DNA from: JBBDJB01 sp040880125
GTDB taxonomy: Bacteria; Planctomycetota; Planctomycetia; Pirellulales; JBBDJB01
Direction: 5' to 3'
Length of the DNA: 64,000 nucleotides
NCBI GenBank assembly: GCA_040880125.1
Contig: JBBDJB010000031.1
Span: forward strand, 1-64,000
Shown: one piece after another, positions 1 through 13,252 of the stretch
Numbering within the stretch: position 1 is the first letter of the stretch
How the letters are laid out: each line of letters starts with the position of its first letter
Notes under the pieces: model-generated
Told to the model about the DNA's origin: nothing
The model's input: only the letters and a program-made list of their open reading frames with translations
Database searches by the model: none
Made by a program: the position numbers and the translations under genes

Positions 1-111
1 GTAAAATCAATCCGGCGCGCACCAAGGTGAAAAATTCACAGCCTGACAGCGGACCTGCTGGCAGCGGGAATCACATAGCCGGCAGAGGGGGGCGAGAAGA
101 CGAGCGAAAAG

Positions 112-252
112 GAAAAGAACCGGCCGGAGCAAAACAGCACGGCCTTCGCGCGGCGGTAAGACGTGACACCCAGATGTCACGGGGGAAGCGACGCCCCGTC
201 GTCTTCTCGTCGGCTCGGCTGCGCTGTTTTGCTCCGTGAGTGCCGGTTTTGT
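112..252. repeat. Long imperfect inverted repeat
   Basis: Nested inverted repeats share one centre. The outer arms are AACCGGC (118-124) and GCCGGTT (242-248). The next arms are CGGAGCAAAACAG (125-137) and CTGTTTTGCTCCG (224-236), a perfect 13-bp match. At the centre CGTGACA (162-168) pairs with TGTCACG (175-181). The whole could fold into a cruciform or RNA hairpin of about 140 nt. No open frame is conserved in it. It could be a MITE-like element or an intergenic structural element; function unknown. Confidence 0.6.
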
Positions 253-540
253 CAACAGCCTGCGGAGAGCGTCATCGGCCGATGTCGCGCCGCAAACCCG
301 CGGGCGGAAGGTTCCCAGCCTCCGTCCGCACCGTAGTTATCGTAATGCGACCTTTCGCATCTGAGCGGGAAACTCGCGCTGACGCGAAGTTTCCGCCTGT
401 GGTGCCCAGCTTCGCGCGACGGTGACGATGGGAGTGGTTGTGCGGTCCGGAAAGAGCGCGTGTACGGTGCGCAACAACGCTCGGCTCGACAAGGTGAGCC
501 GTGGTACCCGGCCGCGCGAGTGGGACACGCGTCTTCTTTT

Positions 541-579
541 ACTCCCTCTCCCTCTGGGAGAGGGCCGGGGAGAGGGTTT
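541..579 (-). repeat. Three-arm CTCTCCC repeat, copy 1
   Basis: CCCTCTCCC (544-552) and GGGAGAGGG (556-564) form a perfect 9-bp hairpin with a TCT loop, followed by a third arm GGGGAGAGGG. Read on the minus strand it has the same arm order as the copies at 682, 48,966 and 52,791. Confidence 0.7.
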
Positions 580-681
580 CGTCGGCTAGCGCAAAGCGCT
601 CCGCCGTCGCGGATAGGAATCGCACCACTGCGCGTCTCACGAGACGTCGCCTTCGCGCGTACACGACCCGGTATTTTTCTA

Positions 682-717
682 CCCCCTCTCCCGACCTCTC
701 CCCGGAGGGGAGAGGAG
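682..717 (+). repeat. Three-arm CTCTCCC repeat, copy 2
   Basis: First arm CCCCCTCTCCC, then CCTCTCCCC (695-703) pairing perfectly with GGGGAGAGG (707-715) around a GGA loop. It lies 8 bp from the GCACAGACA palindrome at 726, an association repeated near 48.95 kb. Confidence 0.7.
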
Positions 718-725
718 TTGGAAAA

Positions 726-769
726 GCACAGACAGGAATGTCTGTGCCACCAGTGCGGCTGGGCCGCAC
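726..769 (-). terminator. Tandem hairpins after gltD; GCACAGACA palindrome copy 1
   Basis: On the minus strand the gltD stop is followed at once by a perfect GTGCGGC/GCCGCAC hairpin (753-769) and then by GCACAGACA-n4-TGTCTGTGC (726-747), which runs into TTTTCC. Two tight hairpins and a short T-run suit a transcription terminator for gltBD. The second hairpin also belongs to a dispersed palindrome family with five other copies in the window, so termination may be a secondary use of a repeat. Confidence 0.5.
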
Positions 770-2270
770 CTACACCGCCGAGACCGCCAGCGTGCTGCCC
801 AGCGTGATGCCGGGTGCGGGAAGGCTGCTGCGGCCCATCAGATACTCGTCGGTCGCTCGGGCGGCGCCGCGGCCTTCGTTGATCGCCCACACCACCAGCG
901 ATTGTCCCCGGCGGCAGTCGCCGGCGGCAAACACGCCCGGCACGCTGGTGGCGAACGGCCCGTGCTGGGCCTTGTAGTTGGAGCGCGGATCGTACTCCAA
1001 ATCGAGCAGGTCGGTTACATAATGTTCCGGCCCGAGAAAGCCCATCGCCAGCAGCACGAGCTGGGCCTTCCACACCTTCTCGCTCCCTTCGACCTCGGCC
1101 ATGATCCACTTGCCGGCGTCGTCCTTTATCCACTCGACTTGCACGGTGCGGATGCCCGCCACGTTGCCGTGGCCGTCGTCGAGGAACTCCTTCGAGGCGA
1201 TGCTGAACTGCCGCGGATCGGCGCCGAACTTGGCGGCCACTTCCTCGTGCCCGTAGTCCACGCGGAAGATCCGCGGCCACTCCGGCCAGGGGTTCTCGGG
1301 CGAGCGATCCTGCGGCGGTTGCGGTAACAGCTCGAAGTTGACCATCGACCGGCAGCCGTGGCGGACCGATGTGCCGATGCAGTCGGTGCCGGTGTCGCCG
1401 CCGCCGATGACGATCACGTCCTTGTCCTGAGCGCTTATGTATTTTCCATCAGCCAGTTTGCTGTCGAGCAGGCTCTTGGTATTGGCCGTAAGAAACTCCA
1501 TGGCGTAGTGGACGCCGCCCAGTTCTCGGCCGGGGATCGGCAGGTCGCGCGGCTTGGTGGCGCCGGTGGCCAACAGTAGCGAGTCGTTCTCTTCGCGGAG
1601 CTTTTTCGGATCGACGTTGTTGCCGACGTCGGCCCCAGTGACGAATCGCACTCCCTCGGCGGCCATCTGGTCGAGCCGCCGCTGGACGACGCCCTTGTCG
1701 AGCTTCATGTTAGGAATGCCGTACATCAACAGGCCGCCGATGCGGTCAGCCCGCTCGTAGACGGTAACTTCGTGCCCCGCGCGATTGAGCTGTGCGGCGG
1801 CCGCCAAGCCGGCCGGTCCGGATCCGATCACCGCCACGCGCTTGCCGGTGCGGCGCTGGGGCGGTTGCGGCACGACCCAACCTTCGGCGAAGCCGCGGTC
1901 GATGATCGCGTTCTCGATGTTCTTGATCGTGACCGGCGGATCGGTGATGCCCAGCACACACGCACCCTCGCACGGTGCGGGGCAGGTGCGGCCGGTAAAC
2001 TCGGGAAAGTTGTTCGTCTTGTGCAGCCGGTCCAAGGCTTCGCGCCAGCGACCACGATACACCAGGTCGTTCCACTCTGGGATCAGGTTGTCGATCGGGC
2101 AGCCGGTCTCCGACTGGCAGAACGGCACACCGCAGTCCATGCAGCGCGCACCCTGGGTGCGCAGATGCTGCTCGTCCGCCGGCGTGAAGATCTCCAGATA
2201 GTCACCCGCCCGCTCGATCGGATCGCGGTAGGGGACCTTCTTGCGAGGGTATTCTTTGAATCCGGTAGGC

Positions 2271-2278
<8 letters not shown>
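770..2278 (-). CDS. gltD: Glutamate synthase (NADPH) small subunit
   Basis: Supplies electrons from NAD(P)H to GltB, which makes two glutamates from glutamine and 2-oxoglutarate; cytoplasmic. The 502-residue protein has the usual N-terminal cysteine clusters (Cys46, 49, 54, 60 in CMDCGVPFCQ/GCPIDN and Cys99, 103, 107) for 4Fe-4S binding, an FAD Rossmann motif VAVIGSGPAGLAAA (about 148-161) and a second nucleotide motif VIVIGGGDTGTDC near 283. I chose the ATG at 2278 (MGKPTGF) because GGAG sits at proper spacing before it; the ATG five codons upstream has no such site. The start overlaps the end of gltB by 8 bp (ATGGGTAA), which suggests translational coupling. Family assignment is secure. Confidence 0.96.
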
Positions 2279-6866
<4,588 letters not shown>

Positions 6867-6994
6867 AGGTCCCTCGGTTTCCTTCAACTCCGTAGAACGA
6901 TCGGTGGCACAGGCCGCTCCCGTAGTGGTCCGTCGTGCACCTAGTTCGGTGCCGGACGCCGGCCGGAAGTGACGGGTGCGCCGTCTGCTGACTT

Positions 6995-7948
6995 TTATGG
7001 CGCTCGAACGGCAGCCGTGGCGTGGTCGTCCGTGCCGCCGGTCGATTCCAACGCGTGCTCGCGGGAAGCCGTTTTTCTGAGAAGCAAATCGATGAAGCTC
7101 TTGACGGTCTCGCTGAGCTCTTTCCCGCGACGATAGATGATTCCCAGCGGGCGTGCCAGCACCACGTCCGAAAGCGGAATCGCCACCAGGGCGCCGCTGG
7201 CGGTTTCGCGCCGCACGGTCGGCTCCGGCAGCAGGCACACGCCCGAGTCGATCTCCACCGCCCGCTTGATGGTTTCGATATTATCGAACTCCATTACCAC
7301 CCGCACGTCAACGTGCGCGGCGGCCAAGGCCCGATCGATCTCGCGGCGGATCTTCAGCTCCGGGACGAAGCCCACCAGCCGCTCGCCGTCCAGTTCCGAA
7401 AGCGTCACCGAGTCCCGCCCAGCGAGCGGGTGCCCGGCCGCACAGACCAGCACCAGCGGCTCCTCGCGCCAGGGAATGACCTCGATATTTCGCGAGCTTC
7501 GTGGATAGCTGACCAGCCCCAGTTCGACCTGATCCTCTTCGACCAATGCGTACACCCGGTCGGGGTGTTGATATTCAACCCGTACGTCGGCCTTGCGATG
7601 CTGCGTAAGAAAGTGCTGGACGTACTGGTTCATATGCGCCAGCCCGACCGAATAGATCGAGGCGATGCTCACCCGGCCCGAGATATCGCGGTGAACGGTG
7701 CGGACCTTCTCCTCCAGGGCGTAATACCGCTGGACCAGGTCGCGGCAGCCGTCGTAGTAGATCTCCCCCTCGGGCGTCAGCACGAAGGGCCGCTTGGTGC
7801 GGTCGATCAGCTTCACGTCCAGCCGCTCCTCGAGATGGTGGACGATCTGGCTGGCGCCGGATTGCGACAGACCGTTCTCGTCGGCCGCCCGAGAAAAGCT
7901 TCGCCGGCCGACAATGTCGCAAAACACCTTGAGCGATTTGACGTGCAT
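6995..7948 (-). CDS. LysR-family transcriptional regulator
   Basis: A 317-residue LysR regulator. The N-terminal winged helix-turn-helix (about 1-60) reads SFSRAADENGLSQSGASQIVHHLEERL, an S-x-x-S recognition helix, followed by a periplasmic-binding-protein-like effector domain (about 90-295). The ATG at 7948 is preferred over the upstream TTG because it starts at the usual LysR N-terminus (MHVKSLKVF), although no clear Shine-Dalgarno is visible. It reads in the same direction as gltB, 128 bp upstream. LysR proteins next to gltAB (GltC in Bacillus) control glutamate synthase, but those are usually divergent; control of gltBD here is inference. A CysB- or CbbR-like role cannot be excluded. Confidence 0.88.
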   Translation of the reverse strand: MHVKSLKVFCDIVGRRSFSRAADENGLSQSGASQIVHHLEERLDVKLIDRTKRPFVLTPEGEIYYDGCRDLVQRYYALEEKVRTVHRDISGRVSIASIYSVGLAHMNQYVQHFLTQHRKADVRVEYQHPDRVYALVEEDQVELGLVSYPRSSRNIEVIPWREEPLVLVCAAGHPLAGRDSVTLSELDGERLVGFVPELKIRREIDRALAAAHVDVRVVMEFDNIETIKRAVEIDSGVCLLPEPTVRRETASGALVAIPLSDVVLARPLGIIYRRGKELSETVKSFIDLLLRKTASREHALESTGGTDDHATAAVRAP

Positions 7949-8394
7949 CGGGAGAGGGAGCCGGAGGTTGGATGATAAAAACAAATACAGCGAGAAGAGA
8001 AGATTACGAATGAATCTACCAAGTTAGCTATCTCCTTAGGTCCCGTCTAGCAGGCGCAAGCAGGATTTGTAGGGCGGCGTGGGGGGCGGGGTAAGCGTGC
8101 GGGGTGCGAGGACATGTCTTAAGTATTTACAGCATATTTGTTTACGAATCATCCGTAGGGGTCCGCTGTGCGGACACTCGCCCGAGTGAAGCCGCTCGCA
8201 TCACGTAGCCACAGGCTGAAAGAAACGTTGCCTACCAATGGTCCGCACGGCGGACCCTATCCACGTCGACAGCCAGCAATCGCAAAAGCTTGTGATCGCC
8301 TGCGGCCGGTGCTAGAGTCGCGGGGCCGACCGCTCTTCTTCATCGATTAATAGGGTCGCGCACTCGCCGCACCCTCTTCCTGGGAGCCATCGCC
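7949..8394. other. Intergenic region between lysR and the Tat sugar protein
   Basis: Divergent promoter region of about 445 bp. It has AT-rich stretches near 7970-8030 (probable lysR promoter side) and 8118-8150. Two GTCCGC-type palindromes are present: GTCCGC-TGT-GCGGAC at 8161-8175 and GTCCGC-ACG-GCGGAC at 8241-8255. The open frame at 8168-8350 lacks support and is not called. Confidence 0.5.
8161..8256. repeat. Pair of GTCCGC palindromes
   Basis: GTCCGC-TGT-GCGGAC (8161-8175) and GTCCGC-ACG-GCGGAC (8241-8255) are perfect 6-bp inverted repeats with 3-nt centres. Relatives occur at 16,715, 52,852 and, partly, at 49,008 and 52,885. They look like one of the dispersed hairpin families of this genome. 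Confidence 0.5.
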
Positions 8395-9390
8395 ATGAAC
8401 TTCGCCACGCCCGGGCAATCAAAGTCTTCCGCCGATTCGGTCCACCGCCGTACATTTCTCCGCGCCGCGGGAGTCACCGGCGCGGCTGTGGTCTTAAGTA
8501 GCTCCGTACCGCGGGATATCCTCGCCCAGGAGCAAGCCGCCGACGACCACCCCATCGGACGGCACATCTACAAGTCGCTCAAGTGGAACATGGTCCGCAC
8601 GCCCGGCCCGACGCTCGCTCAGTTCAAGATGCTCAAGGAGCTCGGCTACGACGGCGTCGAGATCGACAGCCCCGGCGGCGTCGACAAAGAGGAGGCGATC
8701 GCCGCCAGCCGCGAGACCGGCCTGCCGATCGAAGGCGTGGTCAACTCGACGCACTGGAACGTCCGGCACTCCGACCCTGACCCGGCCGTCCGCCAGCAGG
8801 CCCTGGAGAACATGAAAACTGCTATGCGCGATGCCAAGCGCGTGGGGGCCGACTCGGTGCTGCTGGTACCCGGCAAGGTCAACGACCCCCTGGCGGAAAA
8901 TCATGACCAGGTCTGGGAGCGATCCATCACGGAGATCCGCAAGATGCTGCCGCTGGCCGAAGAGCTCCAGATGAAGATCCTCATCGAGAATGTCGGCAAC
9001 GGCTTCTGTACCGATCCGCGGCAGTTCGCGCGGTACATCGACGAGATCGACAGTCCGTTGGTTGGCGTGCACTTCGACATCGGCAACCACATCGCCCACA
9101 GCCCACCGGCGGATTGGATCCGCATCCTCGGCCGCCGCATCCGCAAGCTCGACGTGAAGGACCGCAACAAGACGACGCGGGAGATGACGCTCATCGGCGA
9201 GGGCGACGCCGACTGGCCGGCCGTGCGGCAGGCGCTGGAAGAGGTCGGCTATCGCGGCTGGGTGGCGGCCGAAGTCCGCGGCGGCGACCGCGAGCGGCTG
9301 GCCGACGTTGTGCGTCGGATGAACAACGTGCTCGGCAAGTCCGACGGCATGCCCGGCGAGAATCTGCCCGGCGCGACGCGCGAGGCGTAG
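8395..9390 (+). CDS. Tat-exported sugar phosphate isomerase/epimerase (xylose isomerase-like TIM barrel)
   Basis: A 331-residue protein with a twin-arginine signal (RRTFLRAAG, arginines 18-19, then an Ala/Val-rich hydrophobic run to about 45). The mature part is a xylose-isomerase-like TIM barrel: LKELGYDGVEID near 80, ILIENVGNG near 197 and the HFDIGN and LDVKDRN segments that usually carry metal ligands. Such proteins are very numerous in planctomycetes and are probably used to rearrange or epimerise sugars in the periplasm or cell envelope; substrate unknown. GGGAG before the ATG supports the start. It stands alone on the plus strand between minus-strand operons. Confidence 0.88.
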   Translation: MNFATPGQSKSSADSVHRRTFLRAAGVTGAAVVLSSSVPRDILAQEQAADDHPIGRHIYKSLKWNMVRTPGPTLAQFKMLKELGYDGVEIDSPGGVDKEEAIAASRETGLPIEGVVNSTHWNVRHSDPDPAVRQQALENMKTAMRDAKRVGADSVLLVPGKVNDPLAENHDQVWERSITEIRKMLPLAEELQMKILIENVGNGFCTDPRQFARYIDEIDSPLVGVHFDIGNHIAHSPPADWIRILGRRIRKLDVKDRNKTTREMTLIGEGDADWPAVRQALEEVGYRGWVAAEVRGGDRERLADVVRRMNNVLGKSDGMPGENLPGATREA

Positions 9391-9484
9391 CTTCGTTGCA
9401 AAGGGTCTCCCCTCCGAGCCGTGCGAGGTTCCTGTCGATCTTTTCGTAACGGCGATGGAGGGTTTGCCCCGGGACAAGAGCTGT

Positions 9485-9778
9485 ATGAAGAAGGCAATCA
9501 AGTATACGAATGAACCCATCGAAGCGAAAATCGTCAAGGATTTTCTGCCACCTCCGGAAACACTGCGGTTGCGGCAGACGGCCGTGAAGGTGAGCTACGA
9601 CTCGAAGACCGACACCTTGTCCGTGCGGCTGCGGGAAGGCAAGGTGTTCGAGAGCGAGCAGGTCGCCAAGGGAGTGGTTCTTGCCTTCGACGAGCAGGGC
9701 GCGATCATGGGCATCGAATTGCTCGACGCCTCCAAACATTCGTCCAATCCCAAGGCGCTGGAGTTTGCCGTTTCCTGA
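9485..9778 (+). CDS. DUF2283 protein with antitoxin-like N-terminus
   Basis: A 97-residue protein. The C-terminal two thirds (from about VKVSYDSKTDTLSVRL, then FESEQVAKGVVLAFDEQG and IMGIELLDAS) match the DUF2283 fold pattern. The first 30 residues (MKKAIKYTNEPIEAKIVKDF, then LPPPE) look like the head of small CopG/BrnA-type antitoxins, which continue into a ribbon-helix-helix strand at exactly this point. I start at the ATG at 9485 rather than 9455, since the shorter protein begins at the recognisable motif. No toxin gene is adjacent. Function unknown; a regulator or antitoxin-derived protein is possible. Confidence 0.72.
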   Translation: MKKAIKYTNEPIEAKIVKDFLPPPETLRLRQTAVKVSYDSKTDTLSVRLREGKVFESEQVAKGVVLAFDEQGAIMGIELLDASKHSSNPKALEFAVS

Positions 9779-9879
9779 TGTCCAGCGTAGGCCCGGAAGC
9801 AATTTCAGCGGGAATCCGGGCAGCCTCCCGAGAGGTCCGCACTTTCCCGGCCGCACATCCTCGCACGTGAAATTAATCG

Positions 9880-9954
9880 TGGCGCAGACATTCCTGTCTG
9901 AGCAGTTTTGTTCCGTCTACGCACCACACACTGCACGGCTGGACAACCCAGCCG
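9880..9954. repeat. GCACAGACA palindrome copy 2 (degenerate) plus GGCTGG hairpin
   Basis: GGCGCAGACATTCCTGTCTG at 9881-9900 is a diverged copy of the palindrome. After it CGGCTGG (9936-9942) pairs with CCAGCCG (9948-9954). Both lie between the converging 3' ends of the DUF2283 gene and the antiporter gene, so they may help terminate transcription from either side. Confidence 0.5.
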
Positions 9955-9972
9955 CGGCACCCTGAGGTCTCG

Positions 9973-11886
9973 TTACTCGTTTTCCTGCTGCGCCGGCTCC
10001 TCTTGTCCGGACCTGTCCTTTTCCCGCGCGCTGCGGCGTTTTTCTATCTTCGCCGTGGCGGCTTGGTCGCTGTCGGCAGCGATCAGCGAGATCAGCTTCT
10101 CGCCCGGCTGCGGGGTTGGTGGCTGCTGGGCGGTCCATACGCGCAGTCGGCCGGACTCGCTCAACAGGAACATCGGCAGCGCCGTCGGCCCGTACCGCTG
10201 CCGAAACTCCGCAAAGGTGAAATCCTCCGTCAGCGGCGTCTTTTTAATCGTCGCTCCCTCGGCAAATCGCTGCGCGAGCTTCTCATAAGTCAGCCCTTTT
10301 GCGAACAGCACGCGGCTGCGGCCGTGGGTGGGCATCGTCTCCTTACGCTCGCTGGTGGTTTCCGGCGGTGCCAGGTGATACACCTCCCTGCGGCCGAACC
10401 GCTCGACGAATTGCAGCGTCGCCAGCGCGTTCACCTCGTCGTTGGCCGTGATCGCCAGCAGCCGGCCGACGTCGCCCAGATCGAGCTGCTCGCGAACGTA
10501 TTCCGATACAATGCTCGCGTAGCATACCGGCAGGCCGGCCATCCGCGCGGCGGCAATCTGCCGATGGTTCGTGTCGACCATCAGCACATAGATCTTCTCG
10601 TCGTGCAGCGCCTTGGCGATCGAGATCGCCCACGGCTGCGCGCCGGCGAACATCACCCCCTGGGGGTTTTGCCGCGACAGTTCGAGCAGCCTTGCCAGTG
10701 GCCCCACCGTGAGCCCATAGACGGTGACCGTGGCGGCGATCACCAGAAACGTCAGCGCCACAAACGCGCTCGCCTGCTGGATGATTTCCGCGGGCGGTCC
10801 CTCCGGTCCGGCCATCCCGGCCAACTGCAGCGCGAACAGCGAGCTGACCGCGGCCGCCACGATACCGCGGGGCGCCAGCCAGGCCAGCAGCAGCCGCTCA
10901 CGGCGCGTAAGATCGGTGCCGACGGTCGAGGCGAACACCGCCAGCGGCCGGACCACCACCAGCAACAGCACCACGAACGCCACACTCGCCCAGCCCAGGT
11001 CGACCACGTCGCGCAGTTCGACCCGGGAAGCGAGCAGAATGAACAGTGCCGAAATCAACAGGGTGCGCAGGTTCTCCTTGAACTCGATCAGATGCTGGAG
11101 CGTCACGCTCCGCTGGTTGGCCAGGATGACGCCCAGGATCGTGACCGCCACCAGCCCGGATTCGTGTTGCAGTCGATTGGAGATCACAAACACAATCAGC
11201 ACGATGGCGAGCACGAACCCGTTCTGCAGATAGTCCGGCACCAGGTAGCGCTTGAGCAGTTGAATGATCAGCACGGCGGCCACAAAGGCCAGCCCGGTGC
11301 CGACGATCAGCGTCAACGACAGGCCGGCGATCGTGTGGCCCAGCGTCTCCTCGCCGCGGAAGCCGCCGGTCACGACGATCTCGAACATCAGCGCGGTCAG
11401 GACCGCCCCGATCGGATCGTTGACGATGCCTTCCCACTTGATGACGGCGCCCACGCGGCGAGCCGGCCGCACCTGACGCAGCATCGGCAAGATCACCGTC
11501 GGCCCGCTCACCGTCAACAGCGCACCGGTCACGGCGGCCAGCGACGGGGCGAAGTCCAACAGCCACCAAGCGGCAAGCCCCGCCAGAATCCACGTCACCC
11601 CCACGCCCACGGTCACCAGCCGCAGCACGGCGACACCGCTGGCGCGGATTTCCTGCAGTCGCAGGCTCAGGCCGCCTTCGAAGAGGATGACGGCCACCGA
11701 CAGCGAGACGAACGGAAACAGCAGCTCCGTGCTGATGACCGACTCGGGCCGCACGAAGTTACCGACGGCAAAGCCGACCGCCAGCAGCACGACGATGGCC
11801 GGCACGCGAAGCCGCCACGCAAGCCACTGTGCGGCAATGCCCAGCGCCAGTACACCGGTGAGGTAGTAGGCCGGATGGATTTCCAA
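9973..11886 (-). CDS. CPA1 Na+/H+ (K+/H+) antiporter with C-terminal TrkA-N-like domain
   Basis: Inner-membrane cation:proton antiporter of the NhaP type, 637 residues. About twelve hydrophobic segments fill residues 1-400. The expected charged motif is present in KWEGIVNDPIGAVL (about 168-182), whose Asn-Asp pair is the ion-binding site in this family. A Rossmann-like TrkA-N domain follows (FAGAQPWAISIAKAL onward, about 415-540) and may sense nucleotide; its glycine motif is of the GAxPWA type. A charged tail ends the protein. The predicted start is TTG (11886) since no ATG or GTG fits, so the true start is less certain. No operon partner; pH or salt homeostasis is the likely role. Confidence 0.88.
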   Translation of the reverse strand: MEIHPAYYLTGVLALGIAAQWLAWRLRVPAIVVLLAVGFAVGNFVRPESVISTELLFPFVSLSVAVILFEGGLSLRLQEIRASGVAVLRLVTVGVGVTWILAGLAAWWLLDFAPSLAAVTGALLTVSGPTVILPMLRQVRPARRVGAVIKWEGIVNDPIGAVLTALMFEIVVTGGFRGEETLGHTIAGLSLTLIVGTGLAFVAAVLIIQLLKRYLVPDYLQNGFVLAIVLIVFVISNRLQHESGLVAVTILGVILANQRSVTLQHLIEFKENLRTLLISALFILLASRVELRDVVDLGWASVAFVVLLLVVVRPLAVFASTVGTDLTRRERLLLAWLAPRGIVAAAVSSLFALQLAGMAGPEGPPAEIIQQASAFVALTFLVIAATVTVYGLTVGPLARLLELSRQNPQGVMFAGAQPWAISIAKALHDEKIYVLMVDTNHRQIAAARMAGLPVCYASIVSEYVREQLDLGDVGRLLAITANDEVNALATLQFVERFGRREVYHLAPPETTSERKETMPTHGRSRVLFAKGLTYEKLAQRFAEGATIKKTPLTEDFTFAEFRQRYGPTALPMFLLSESGRLRVWTAQQPPTPQPGEKLISLIAADSDQAATAKIEKRRSAREKDRSGQEEPAQQENE

Positions 11887-11971
11887 GGCGACGCGGCCCG
11901 TTGAAGCGACAAACGAACAGGGTCAGCCGAGCCGGTTGAATGTACGCCAGAGGCGGCGAGGTGGAAAGGCG

Positions 11972-12226
11972 TCAGACGCAGCCACGTTCGCGGAGTTGCA
12001 AGCGCACCGACTTTTTCGTCTTTTCAGCATCGAAGGGCCCCACGCGACCTGCCGCGATATCCGCGTCGGCCTCTCGAACCATTTCTTGAAGCGCATGCAG
12101 GCTCTGTTGCCGTCGCTCGAGAACGTCCAATGCCTCGTGTAGCACGTCCTCAAGTGAATTGAACTGTCCGCTGGCGATCTGCGCTTCGATGCGTTTCTGA
12201 ACATCTGGCGGAATCTGATGGGCCAT
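11972..12226 (-). CDS. ParD/RHH-type antitoxin-like protein, no adjacent toxin
   Basis: An 84-residue protein beginning MAHQIPPDVQKRIEAQIASG, with FNSLEDVLHEALDVLERR, the strand plus two-helix arrangement of ParD-like ribbon-helix-helix antitoxins, and a charged C-terminal half of the kind that binds a toxin. AAAGGAGT lies 7 nt before the ATG at 12226, so the start is secure. ParD normally precedes parE by a few bases, but the next gene on this strand is the antiporter and there is no small toxin frame within 85 bp on either side. It is therefore an orphan antitoxin or a stand-alone DNA-binding regulator. Confidence 0.75.
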   Translation of the reverse strand: MAHQIPPDVQKRIEAQIASGQFNSLEDVLHEALDVLERRQQSLHALQEMVREADADIAAGRVGPFDAEKTKKSVRLQLRERGCV

Positions 12227-12298
12227 GAGTAAACTCCTTTCGACCGACAATTCTACCATGTCCCGAACCAGAAGTTCAAAACTCGCCGCCGCGAAGCC

Positions 12299-13252
12299 TT
12301 ACCCGAACCGCGCCTCTCGGGCGCTCTTCTCGTCGCCGGTCCGCACGGTGAGCGGAGTGTACAGCTCCGGACGCCGGGCACGCATCCAGCGGACGCCGGT
12401 CGAGCGCTCGCGCAGCGAAGCGTCCAGGTCGGCCACCACCATCGCGTCCCGCGCCTGCCAGGTCTCCGTCAGGATGCGGCCGTAGCAGTCGAGGATCATC
12501 GCGTTTCCCGTGCGCACTTCGTTATCGTCGCGCCCCACGCCGTTGGCGAACACCAGGAACATACCGTTGTCATGCGCCCGGGCGGGCAGCCACCGCATCA
12601 GCCAACCGCGACCCTTGTCGCCGCGGAACTCCGCTTCAATCGTCTCCGGATCCGCGTGCCGATTCTCCCACAGGGACACGTCGATCAACCCCATCGCCTG
12701 CGGGCTGCCCGACGCACAGCCGCCCGTCTGGTGCGGCGCGAGCAGAATCTCCGCGCCGGCCAGGGCGGTCGCCCTGGCGTTCTCCACCAGGTTGTTGTCG
12801 TAGCAGGTCAGTACGCCGACGCGGCAACCGTGCGGCGTGTCGAACACCGTATACTCGTCGCCGCTGGACATGTGCTCGCTGACGAAGGTGTGCAGCTTGC
12901 GATGCCGCACCCAGGCGCCGTCCGGCATCGCGACGACATAGGTGTTGTAGAGCTGGCCATCGTCGGCCAACTCGACCAGCCCGGCGCCGATCGTCATGCC
13001 AAACTCGGCGGCCCACTGCCGCAGGGTCCGGCTCGCCGTGCCGTCGGGTACCGGTTCGGCCAGATTCAGCAGCCCCTCGCGGGAAAGCTGGCGGAGATGC
13101 CAGTAGCCGGAGATGCAGCACTCCGGAAAGGCGATCAGCTCGACTGACTGCTCGGCGGCCTGCCGCACGAAATCGAGCATGGTCCGCAGGTTGGTGGACT
13201 TCTCGCCGGGCGCATGCTGAAACTGCACCGCGGCGACGCGTATGTCTCTCAA
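12299..13252 (-). CDS. Carbon-nitrogen hydrolase (nitrilase superfamily)
   Basis: A 317-residue cytoplasmic amidohydrolase. The catalytic triad is visible as Glu44 (FPECCISGY), Lys119 (RHRKLH) and Cys150 (VLTCYDNN), so it should hydrolyse an amide, nitrile or N-carbamoyl bond through a thioester. The substrate cannot be read from sequence. The start is a TTG at 13252, supported by AGGAGA 8 nt upstream and by the typical N-terminus RDIRVAAVQFQH; no ATG is available before the first conserved strand. It precedes the ParD-like gene on the same strand with 72 bp between, but functional linkage is doubtful. Confidence 0.9.
   Translation of the reverse strand: MRDIRVAAVQFQHAPGEKSTNLRTMLDFVRQAAEQSVELIAFPECCISGYWHLRQLSREGLLNLAEPVPDGTASRTLRQWAAEFGMTIGAGLVELADDGQLYNTYVVAMPDGAWVRHRKLHTFVSEHMSSGDEYTVFDTPHGCRVGVLTCYDNNLVENARATALAGAEILLAPHQTGGCASGSPQAMGLIDVSLWENRHADPETIEAEFRGDKGRGWLMRWLPARAHDNGMFLVFANGVGRDDNEVRTGNAMILDCYGRILTETWQARDAMVVADLDASLRERSTGVRWMRARRPELYTPLTVRTGDEKSAREARFG

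Larger units (their letters stand above)
1..725. other. Intergenic region with repeats, no supported gene
   Basis: No convincing coding region is seen here; the open frames lack ribosome-binding sites and recognisable domains. The stretch holds a long inverted repeat (112-252), two copies of a three-arm CTCTCCC element (541-579 and 682-717), and around 483-500 a GACAAGGTGAGCCGTGG stretch that recurs inverted near 52,695. It lies downstream of the gltD end, so it is a 3' intergenic region loaded with dispersed repeat tiles. Confidence 0.6.

Noticed and set aside
6867..7238. N-terminal extension of gltB up to 7238
   Set aside because: It would overlap the LysR gene on the same strand, has no GltB homology, and the GTG at 6866 has a good ribosome-binding site just before the catalytic Cys28 region.
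10003..11904. 633-codon plus-strand frame opposite the antiporter
   Set aside because: Shadow frame: His/Arg/Gln-rich, no start signal; the minus strand encodes a clear CPA1 antiporter.
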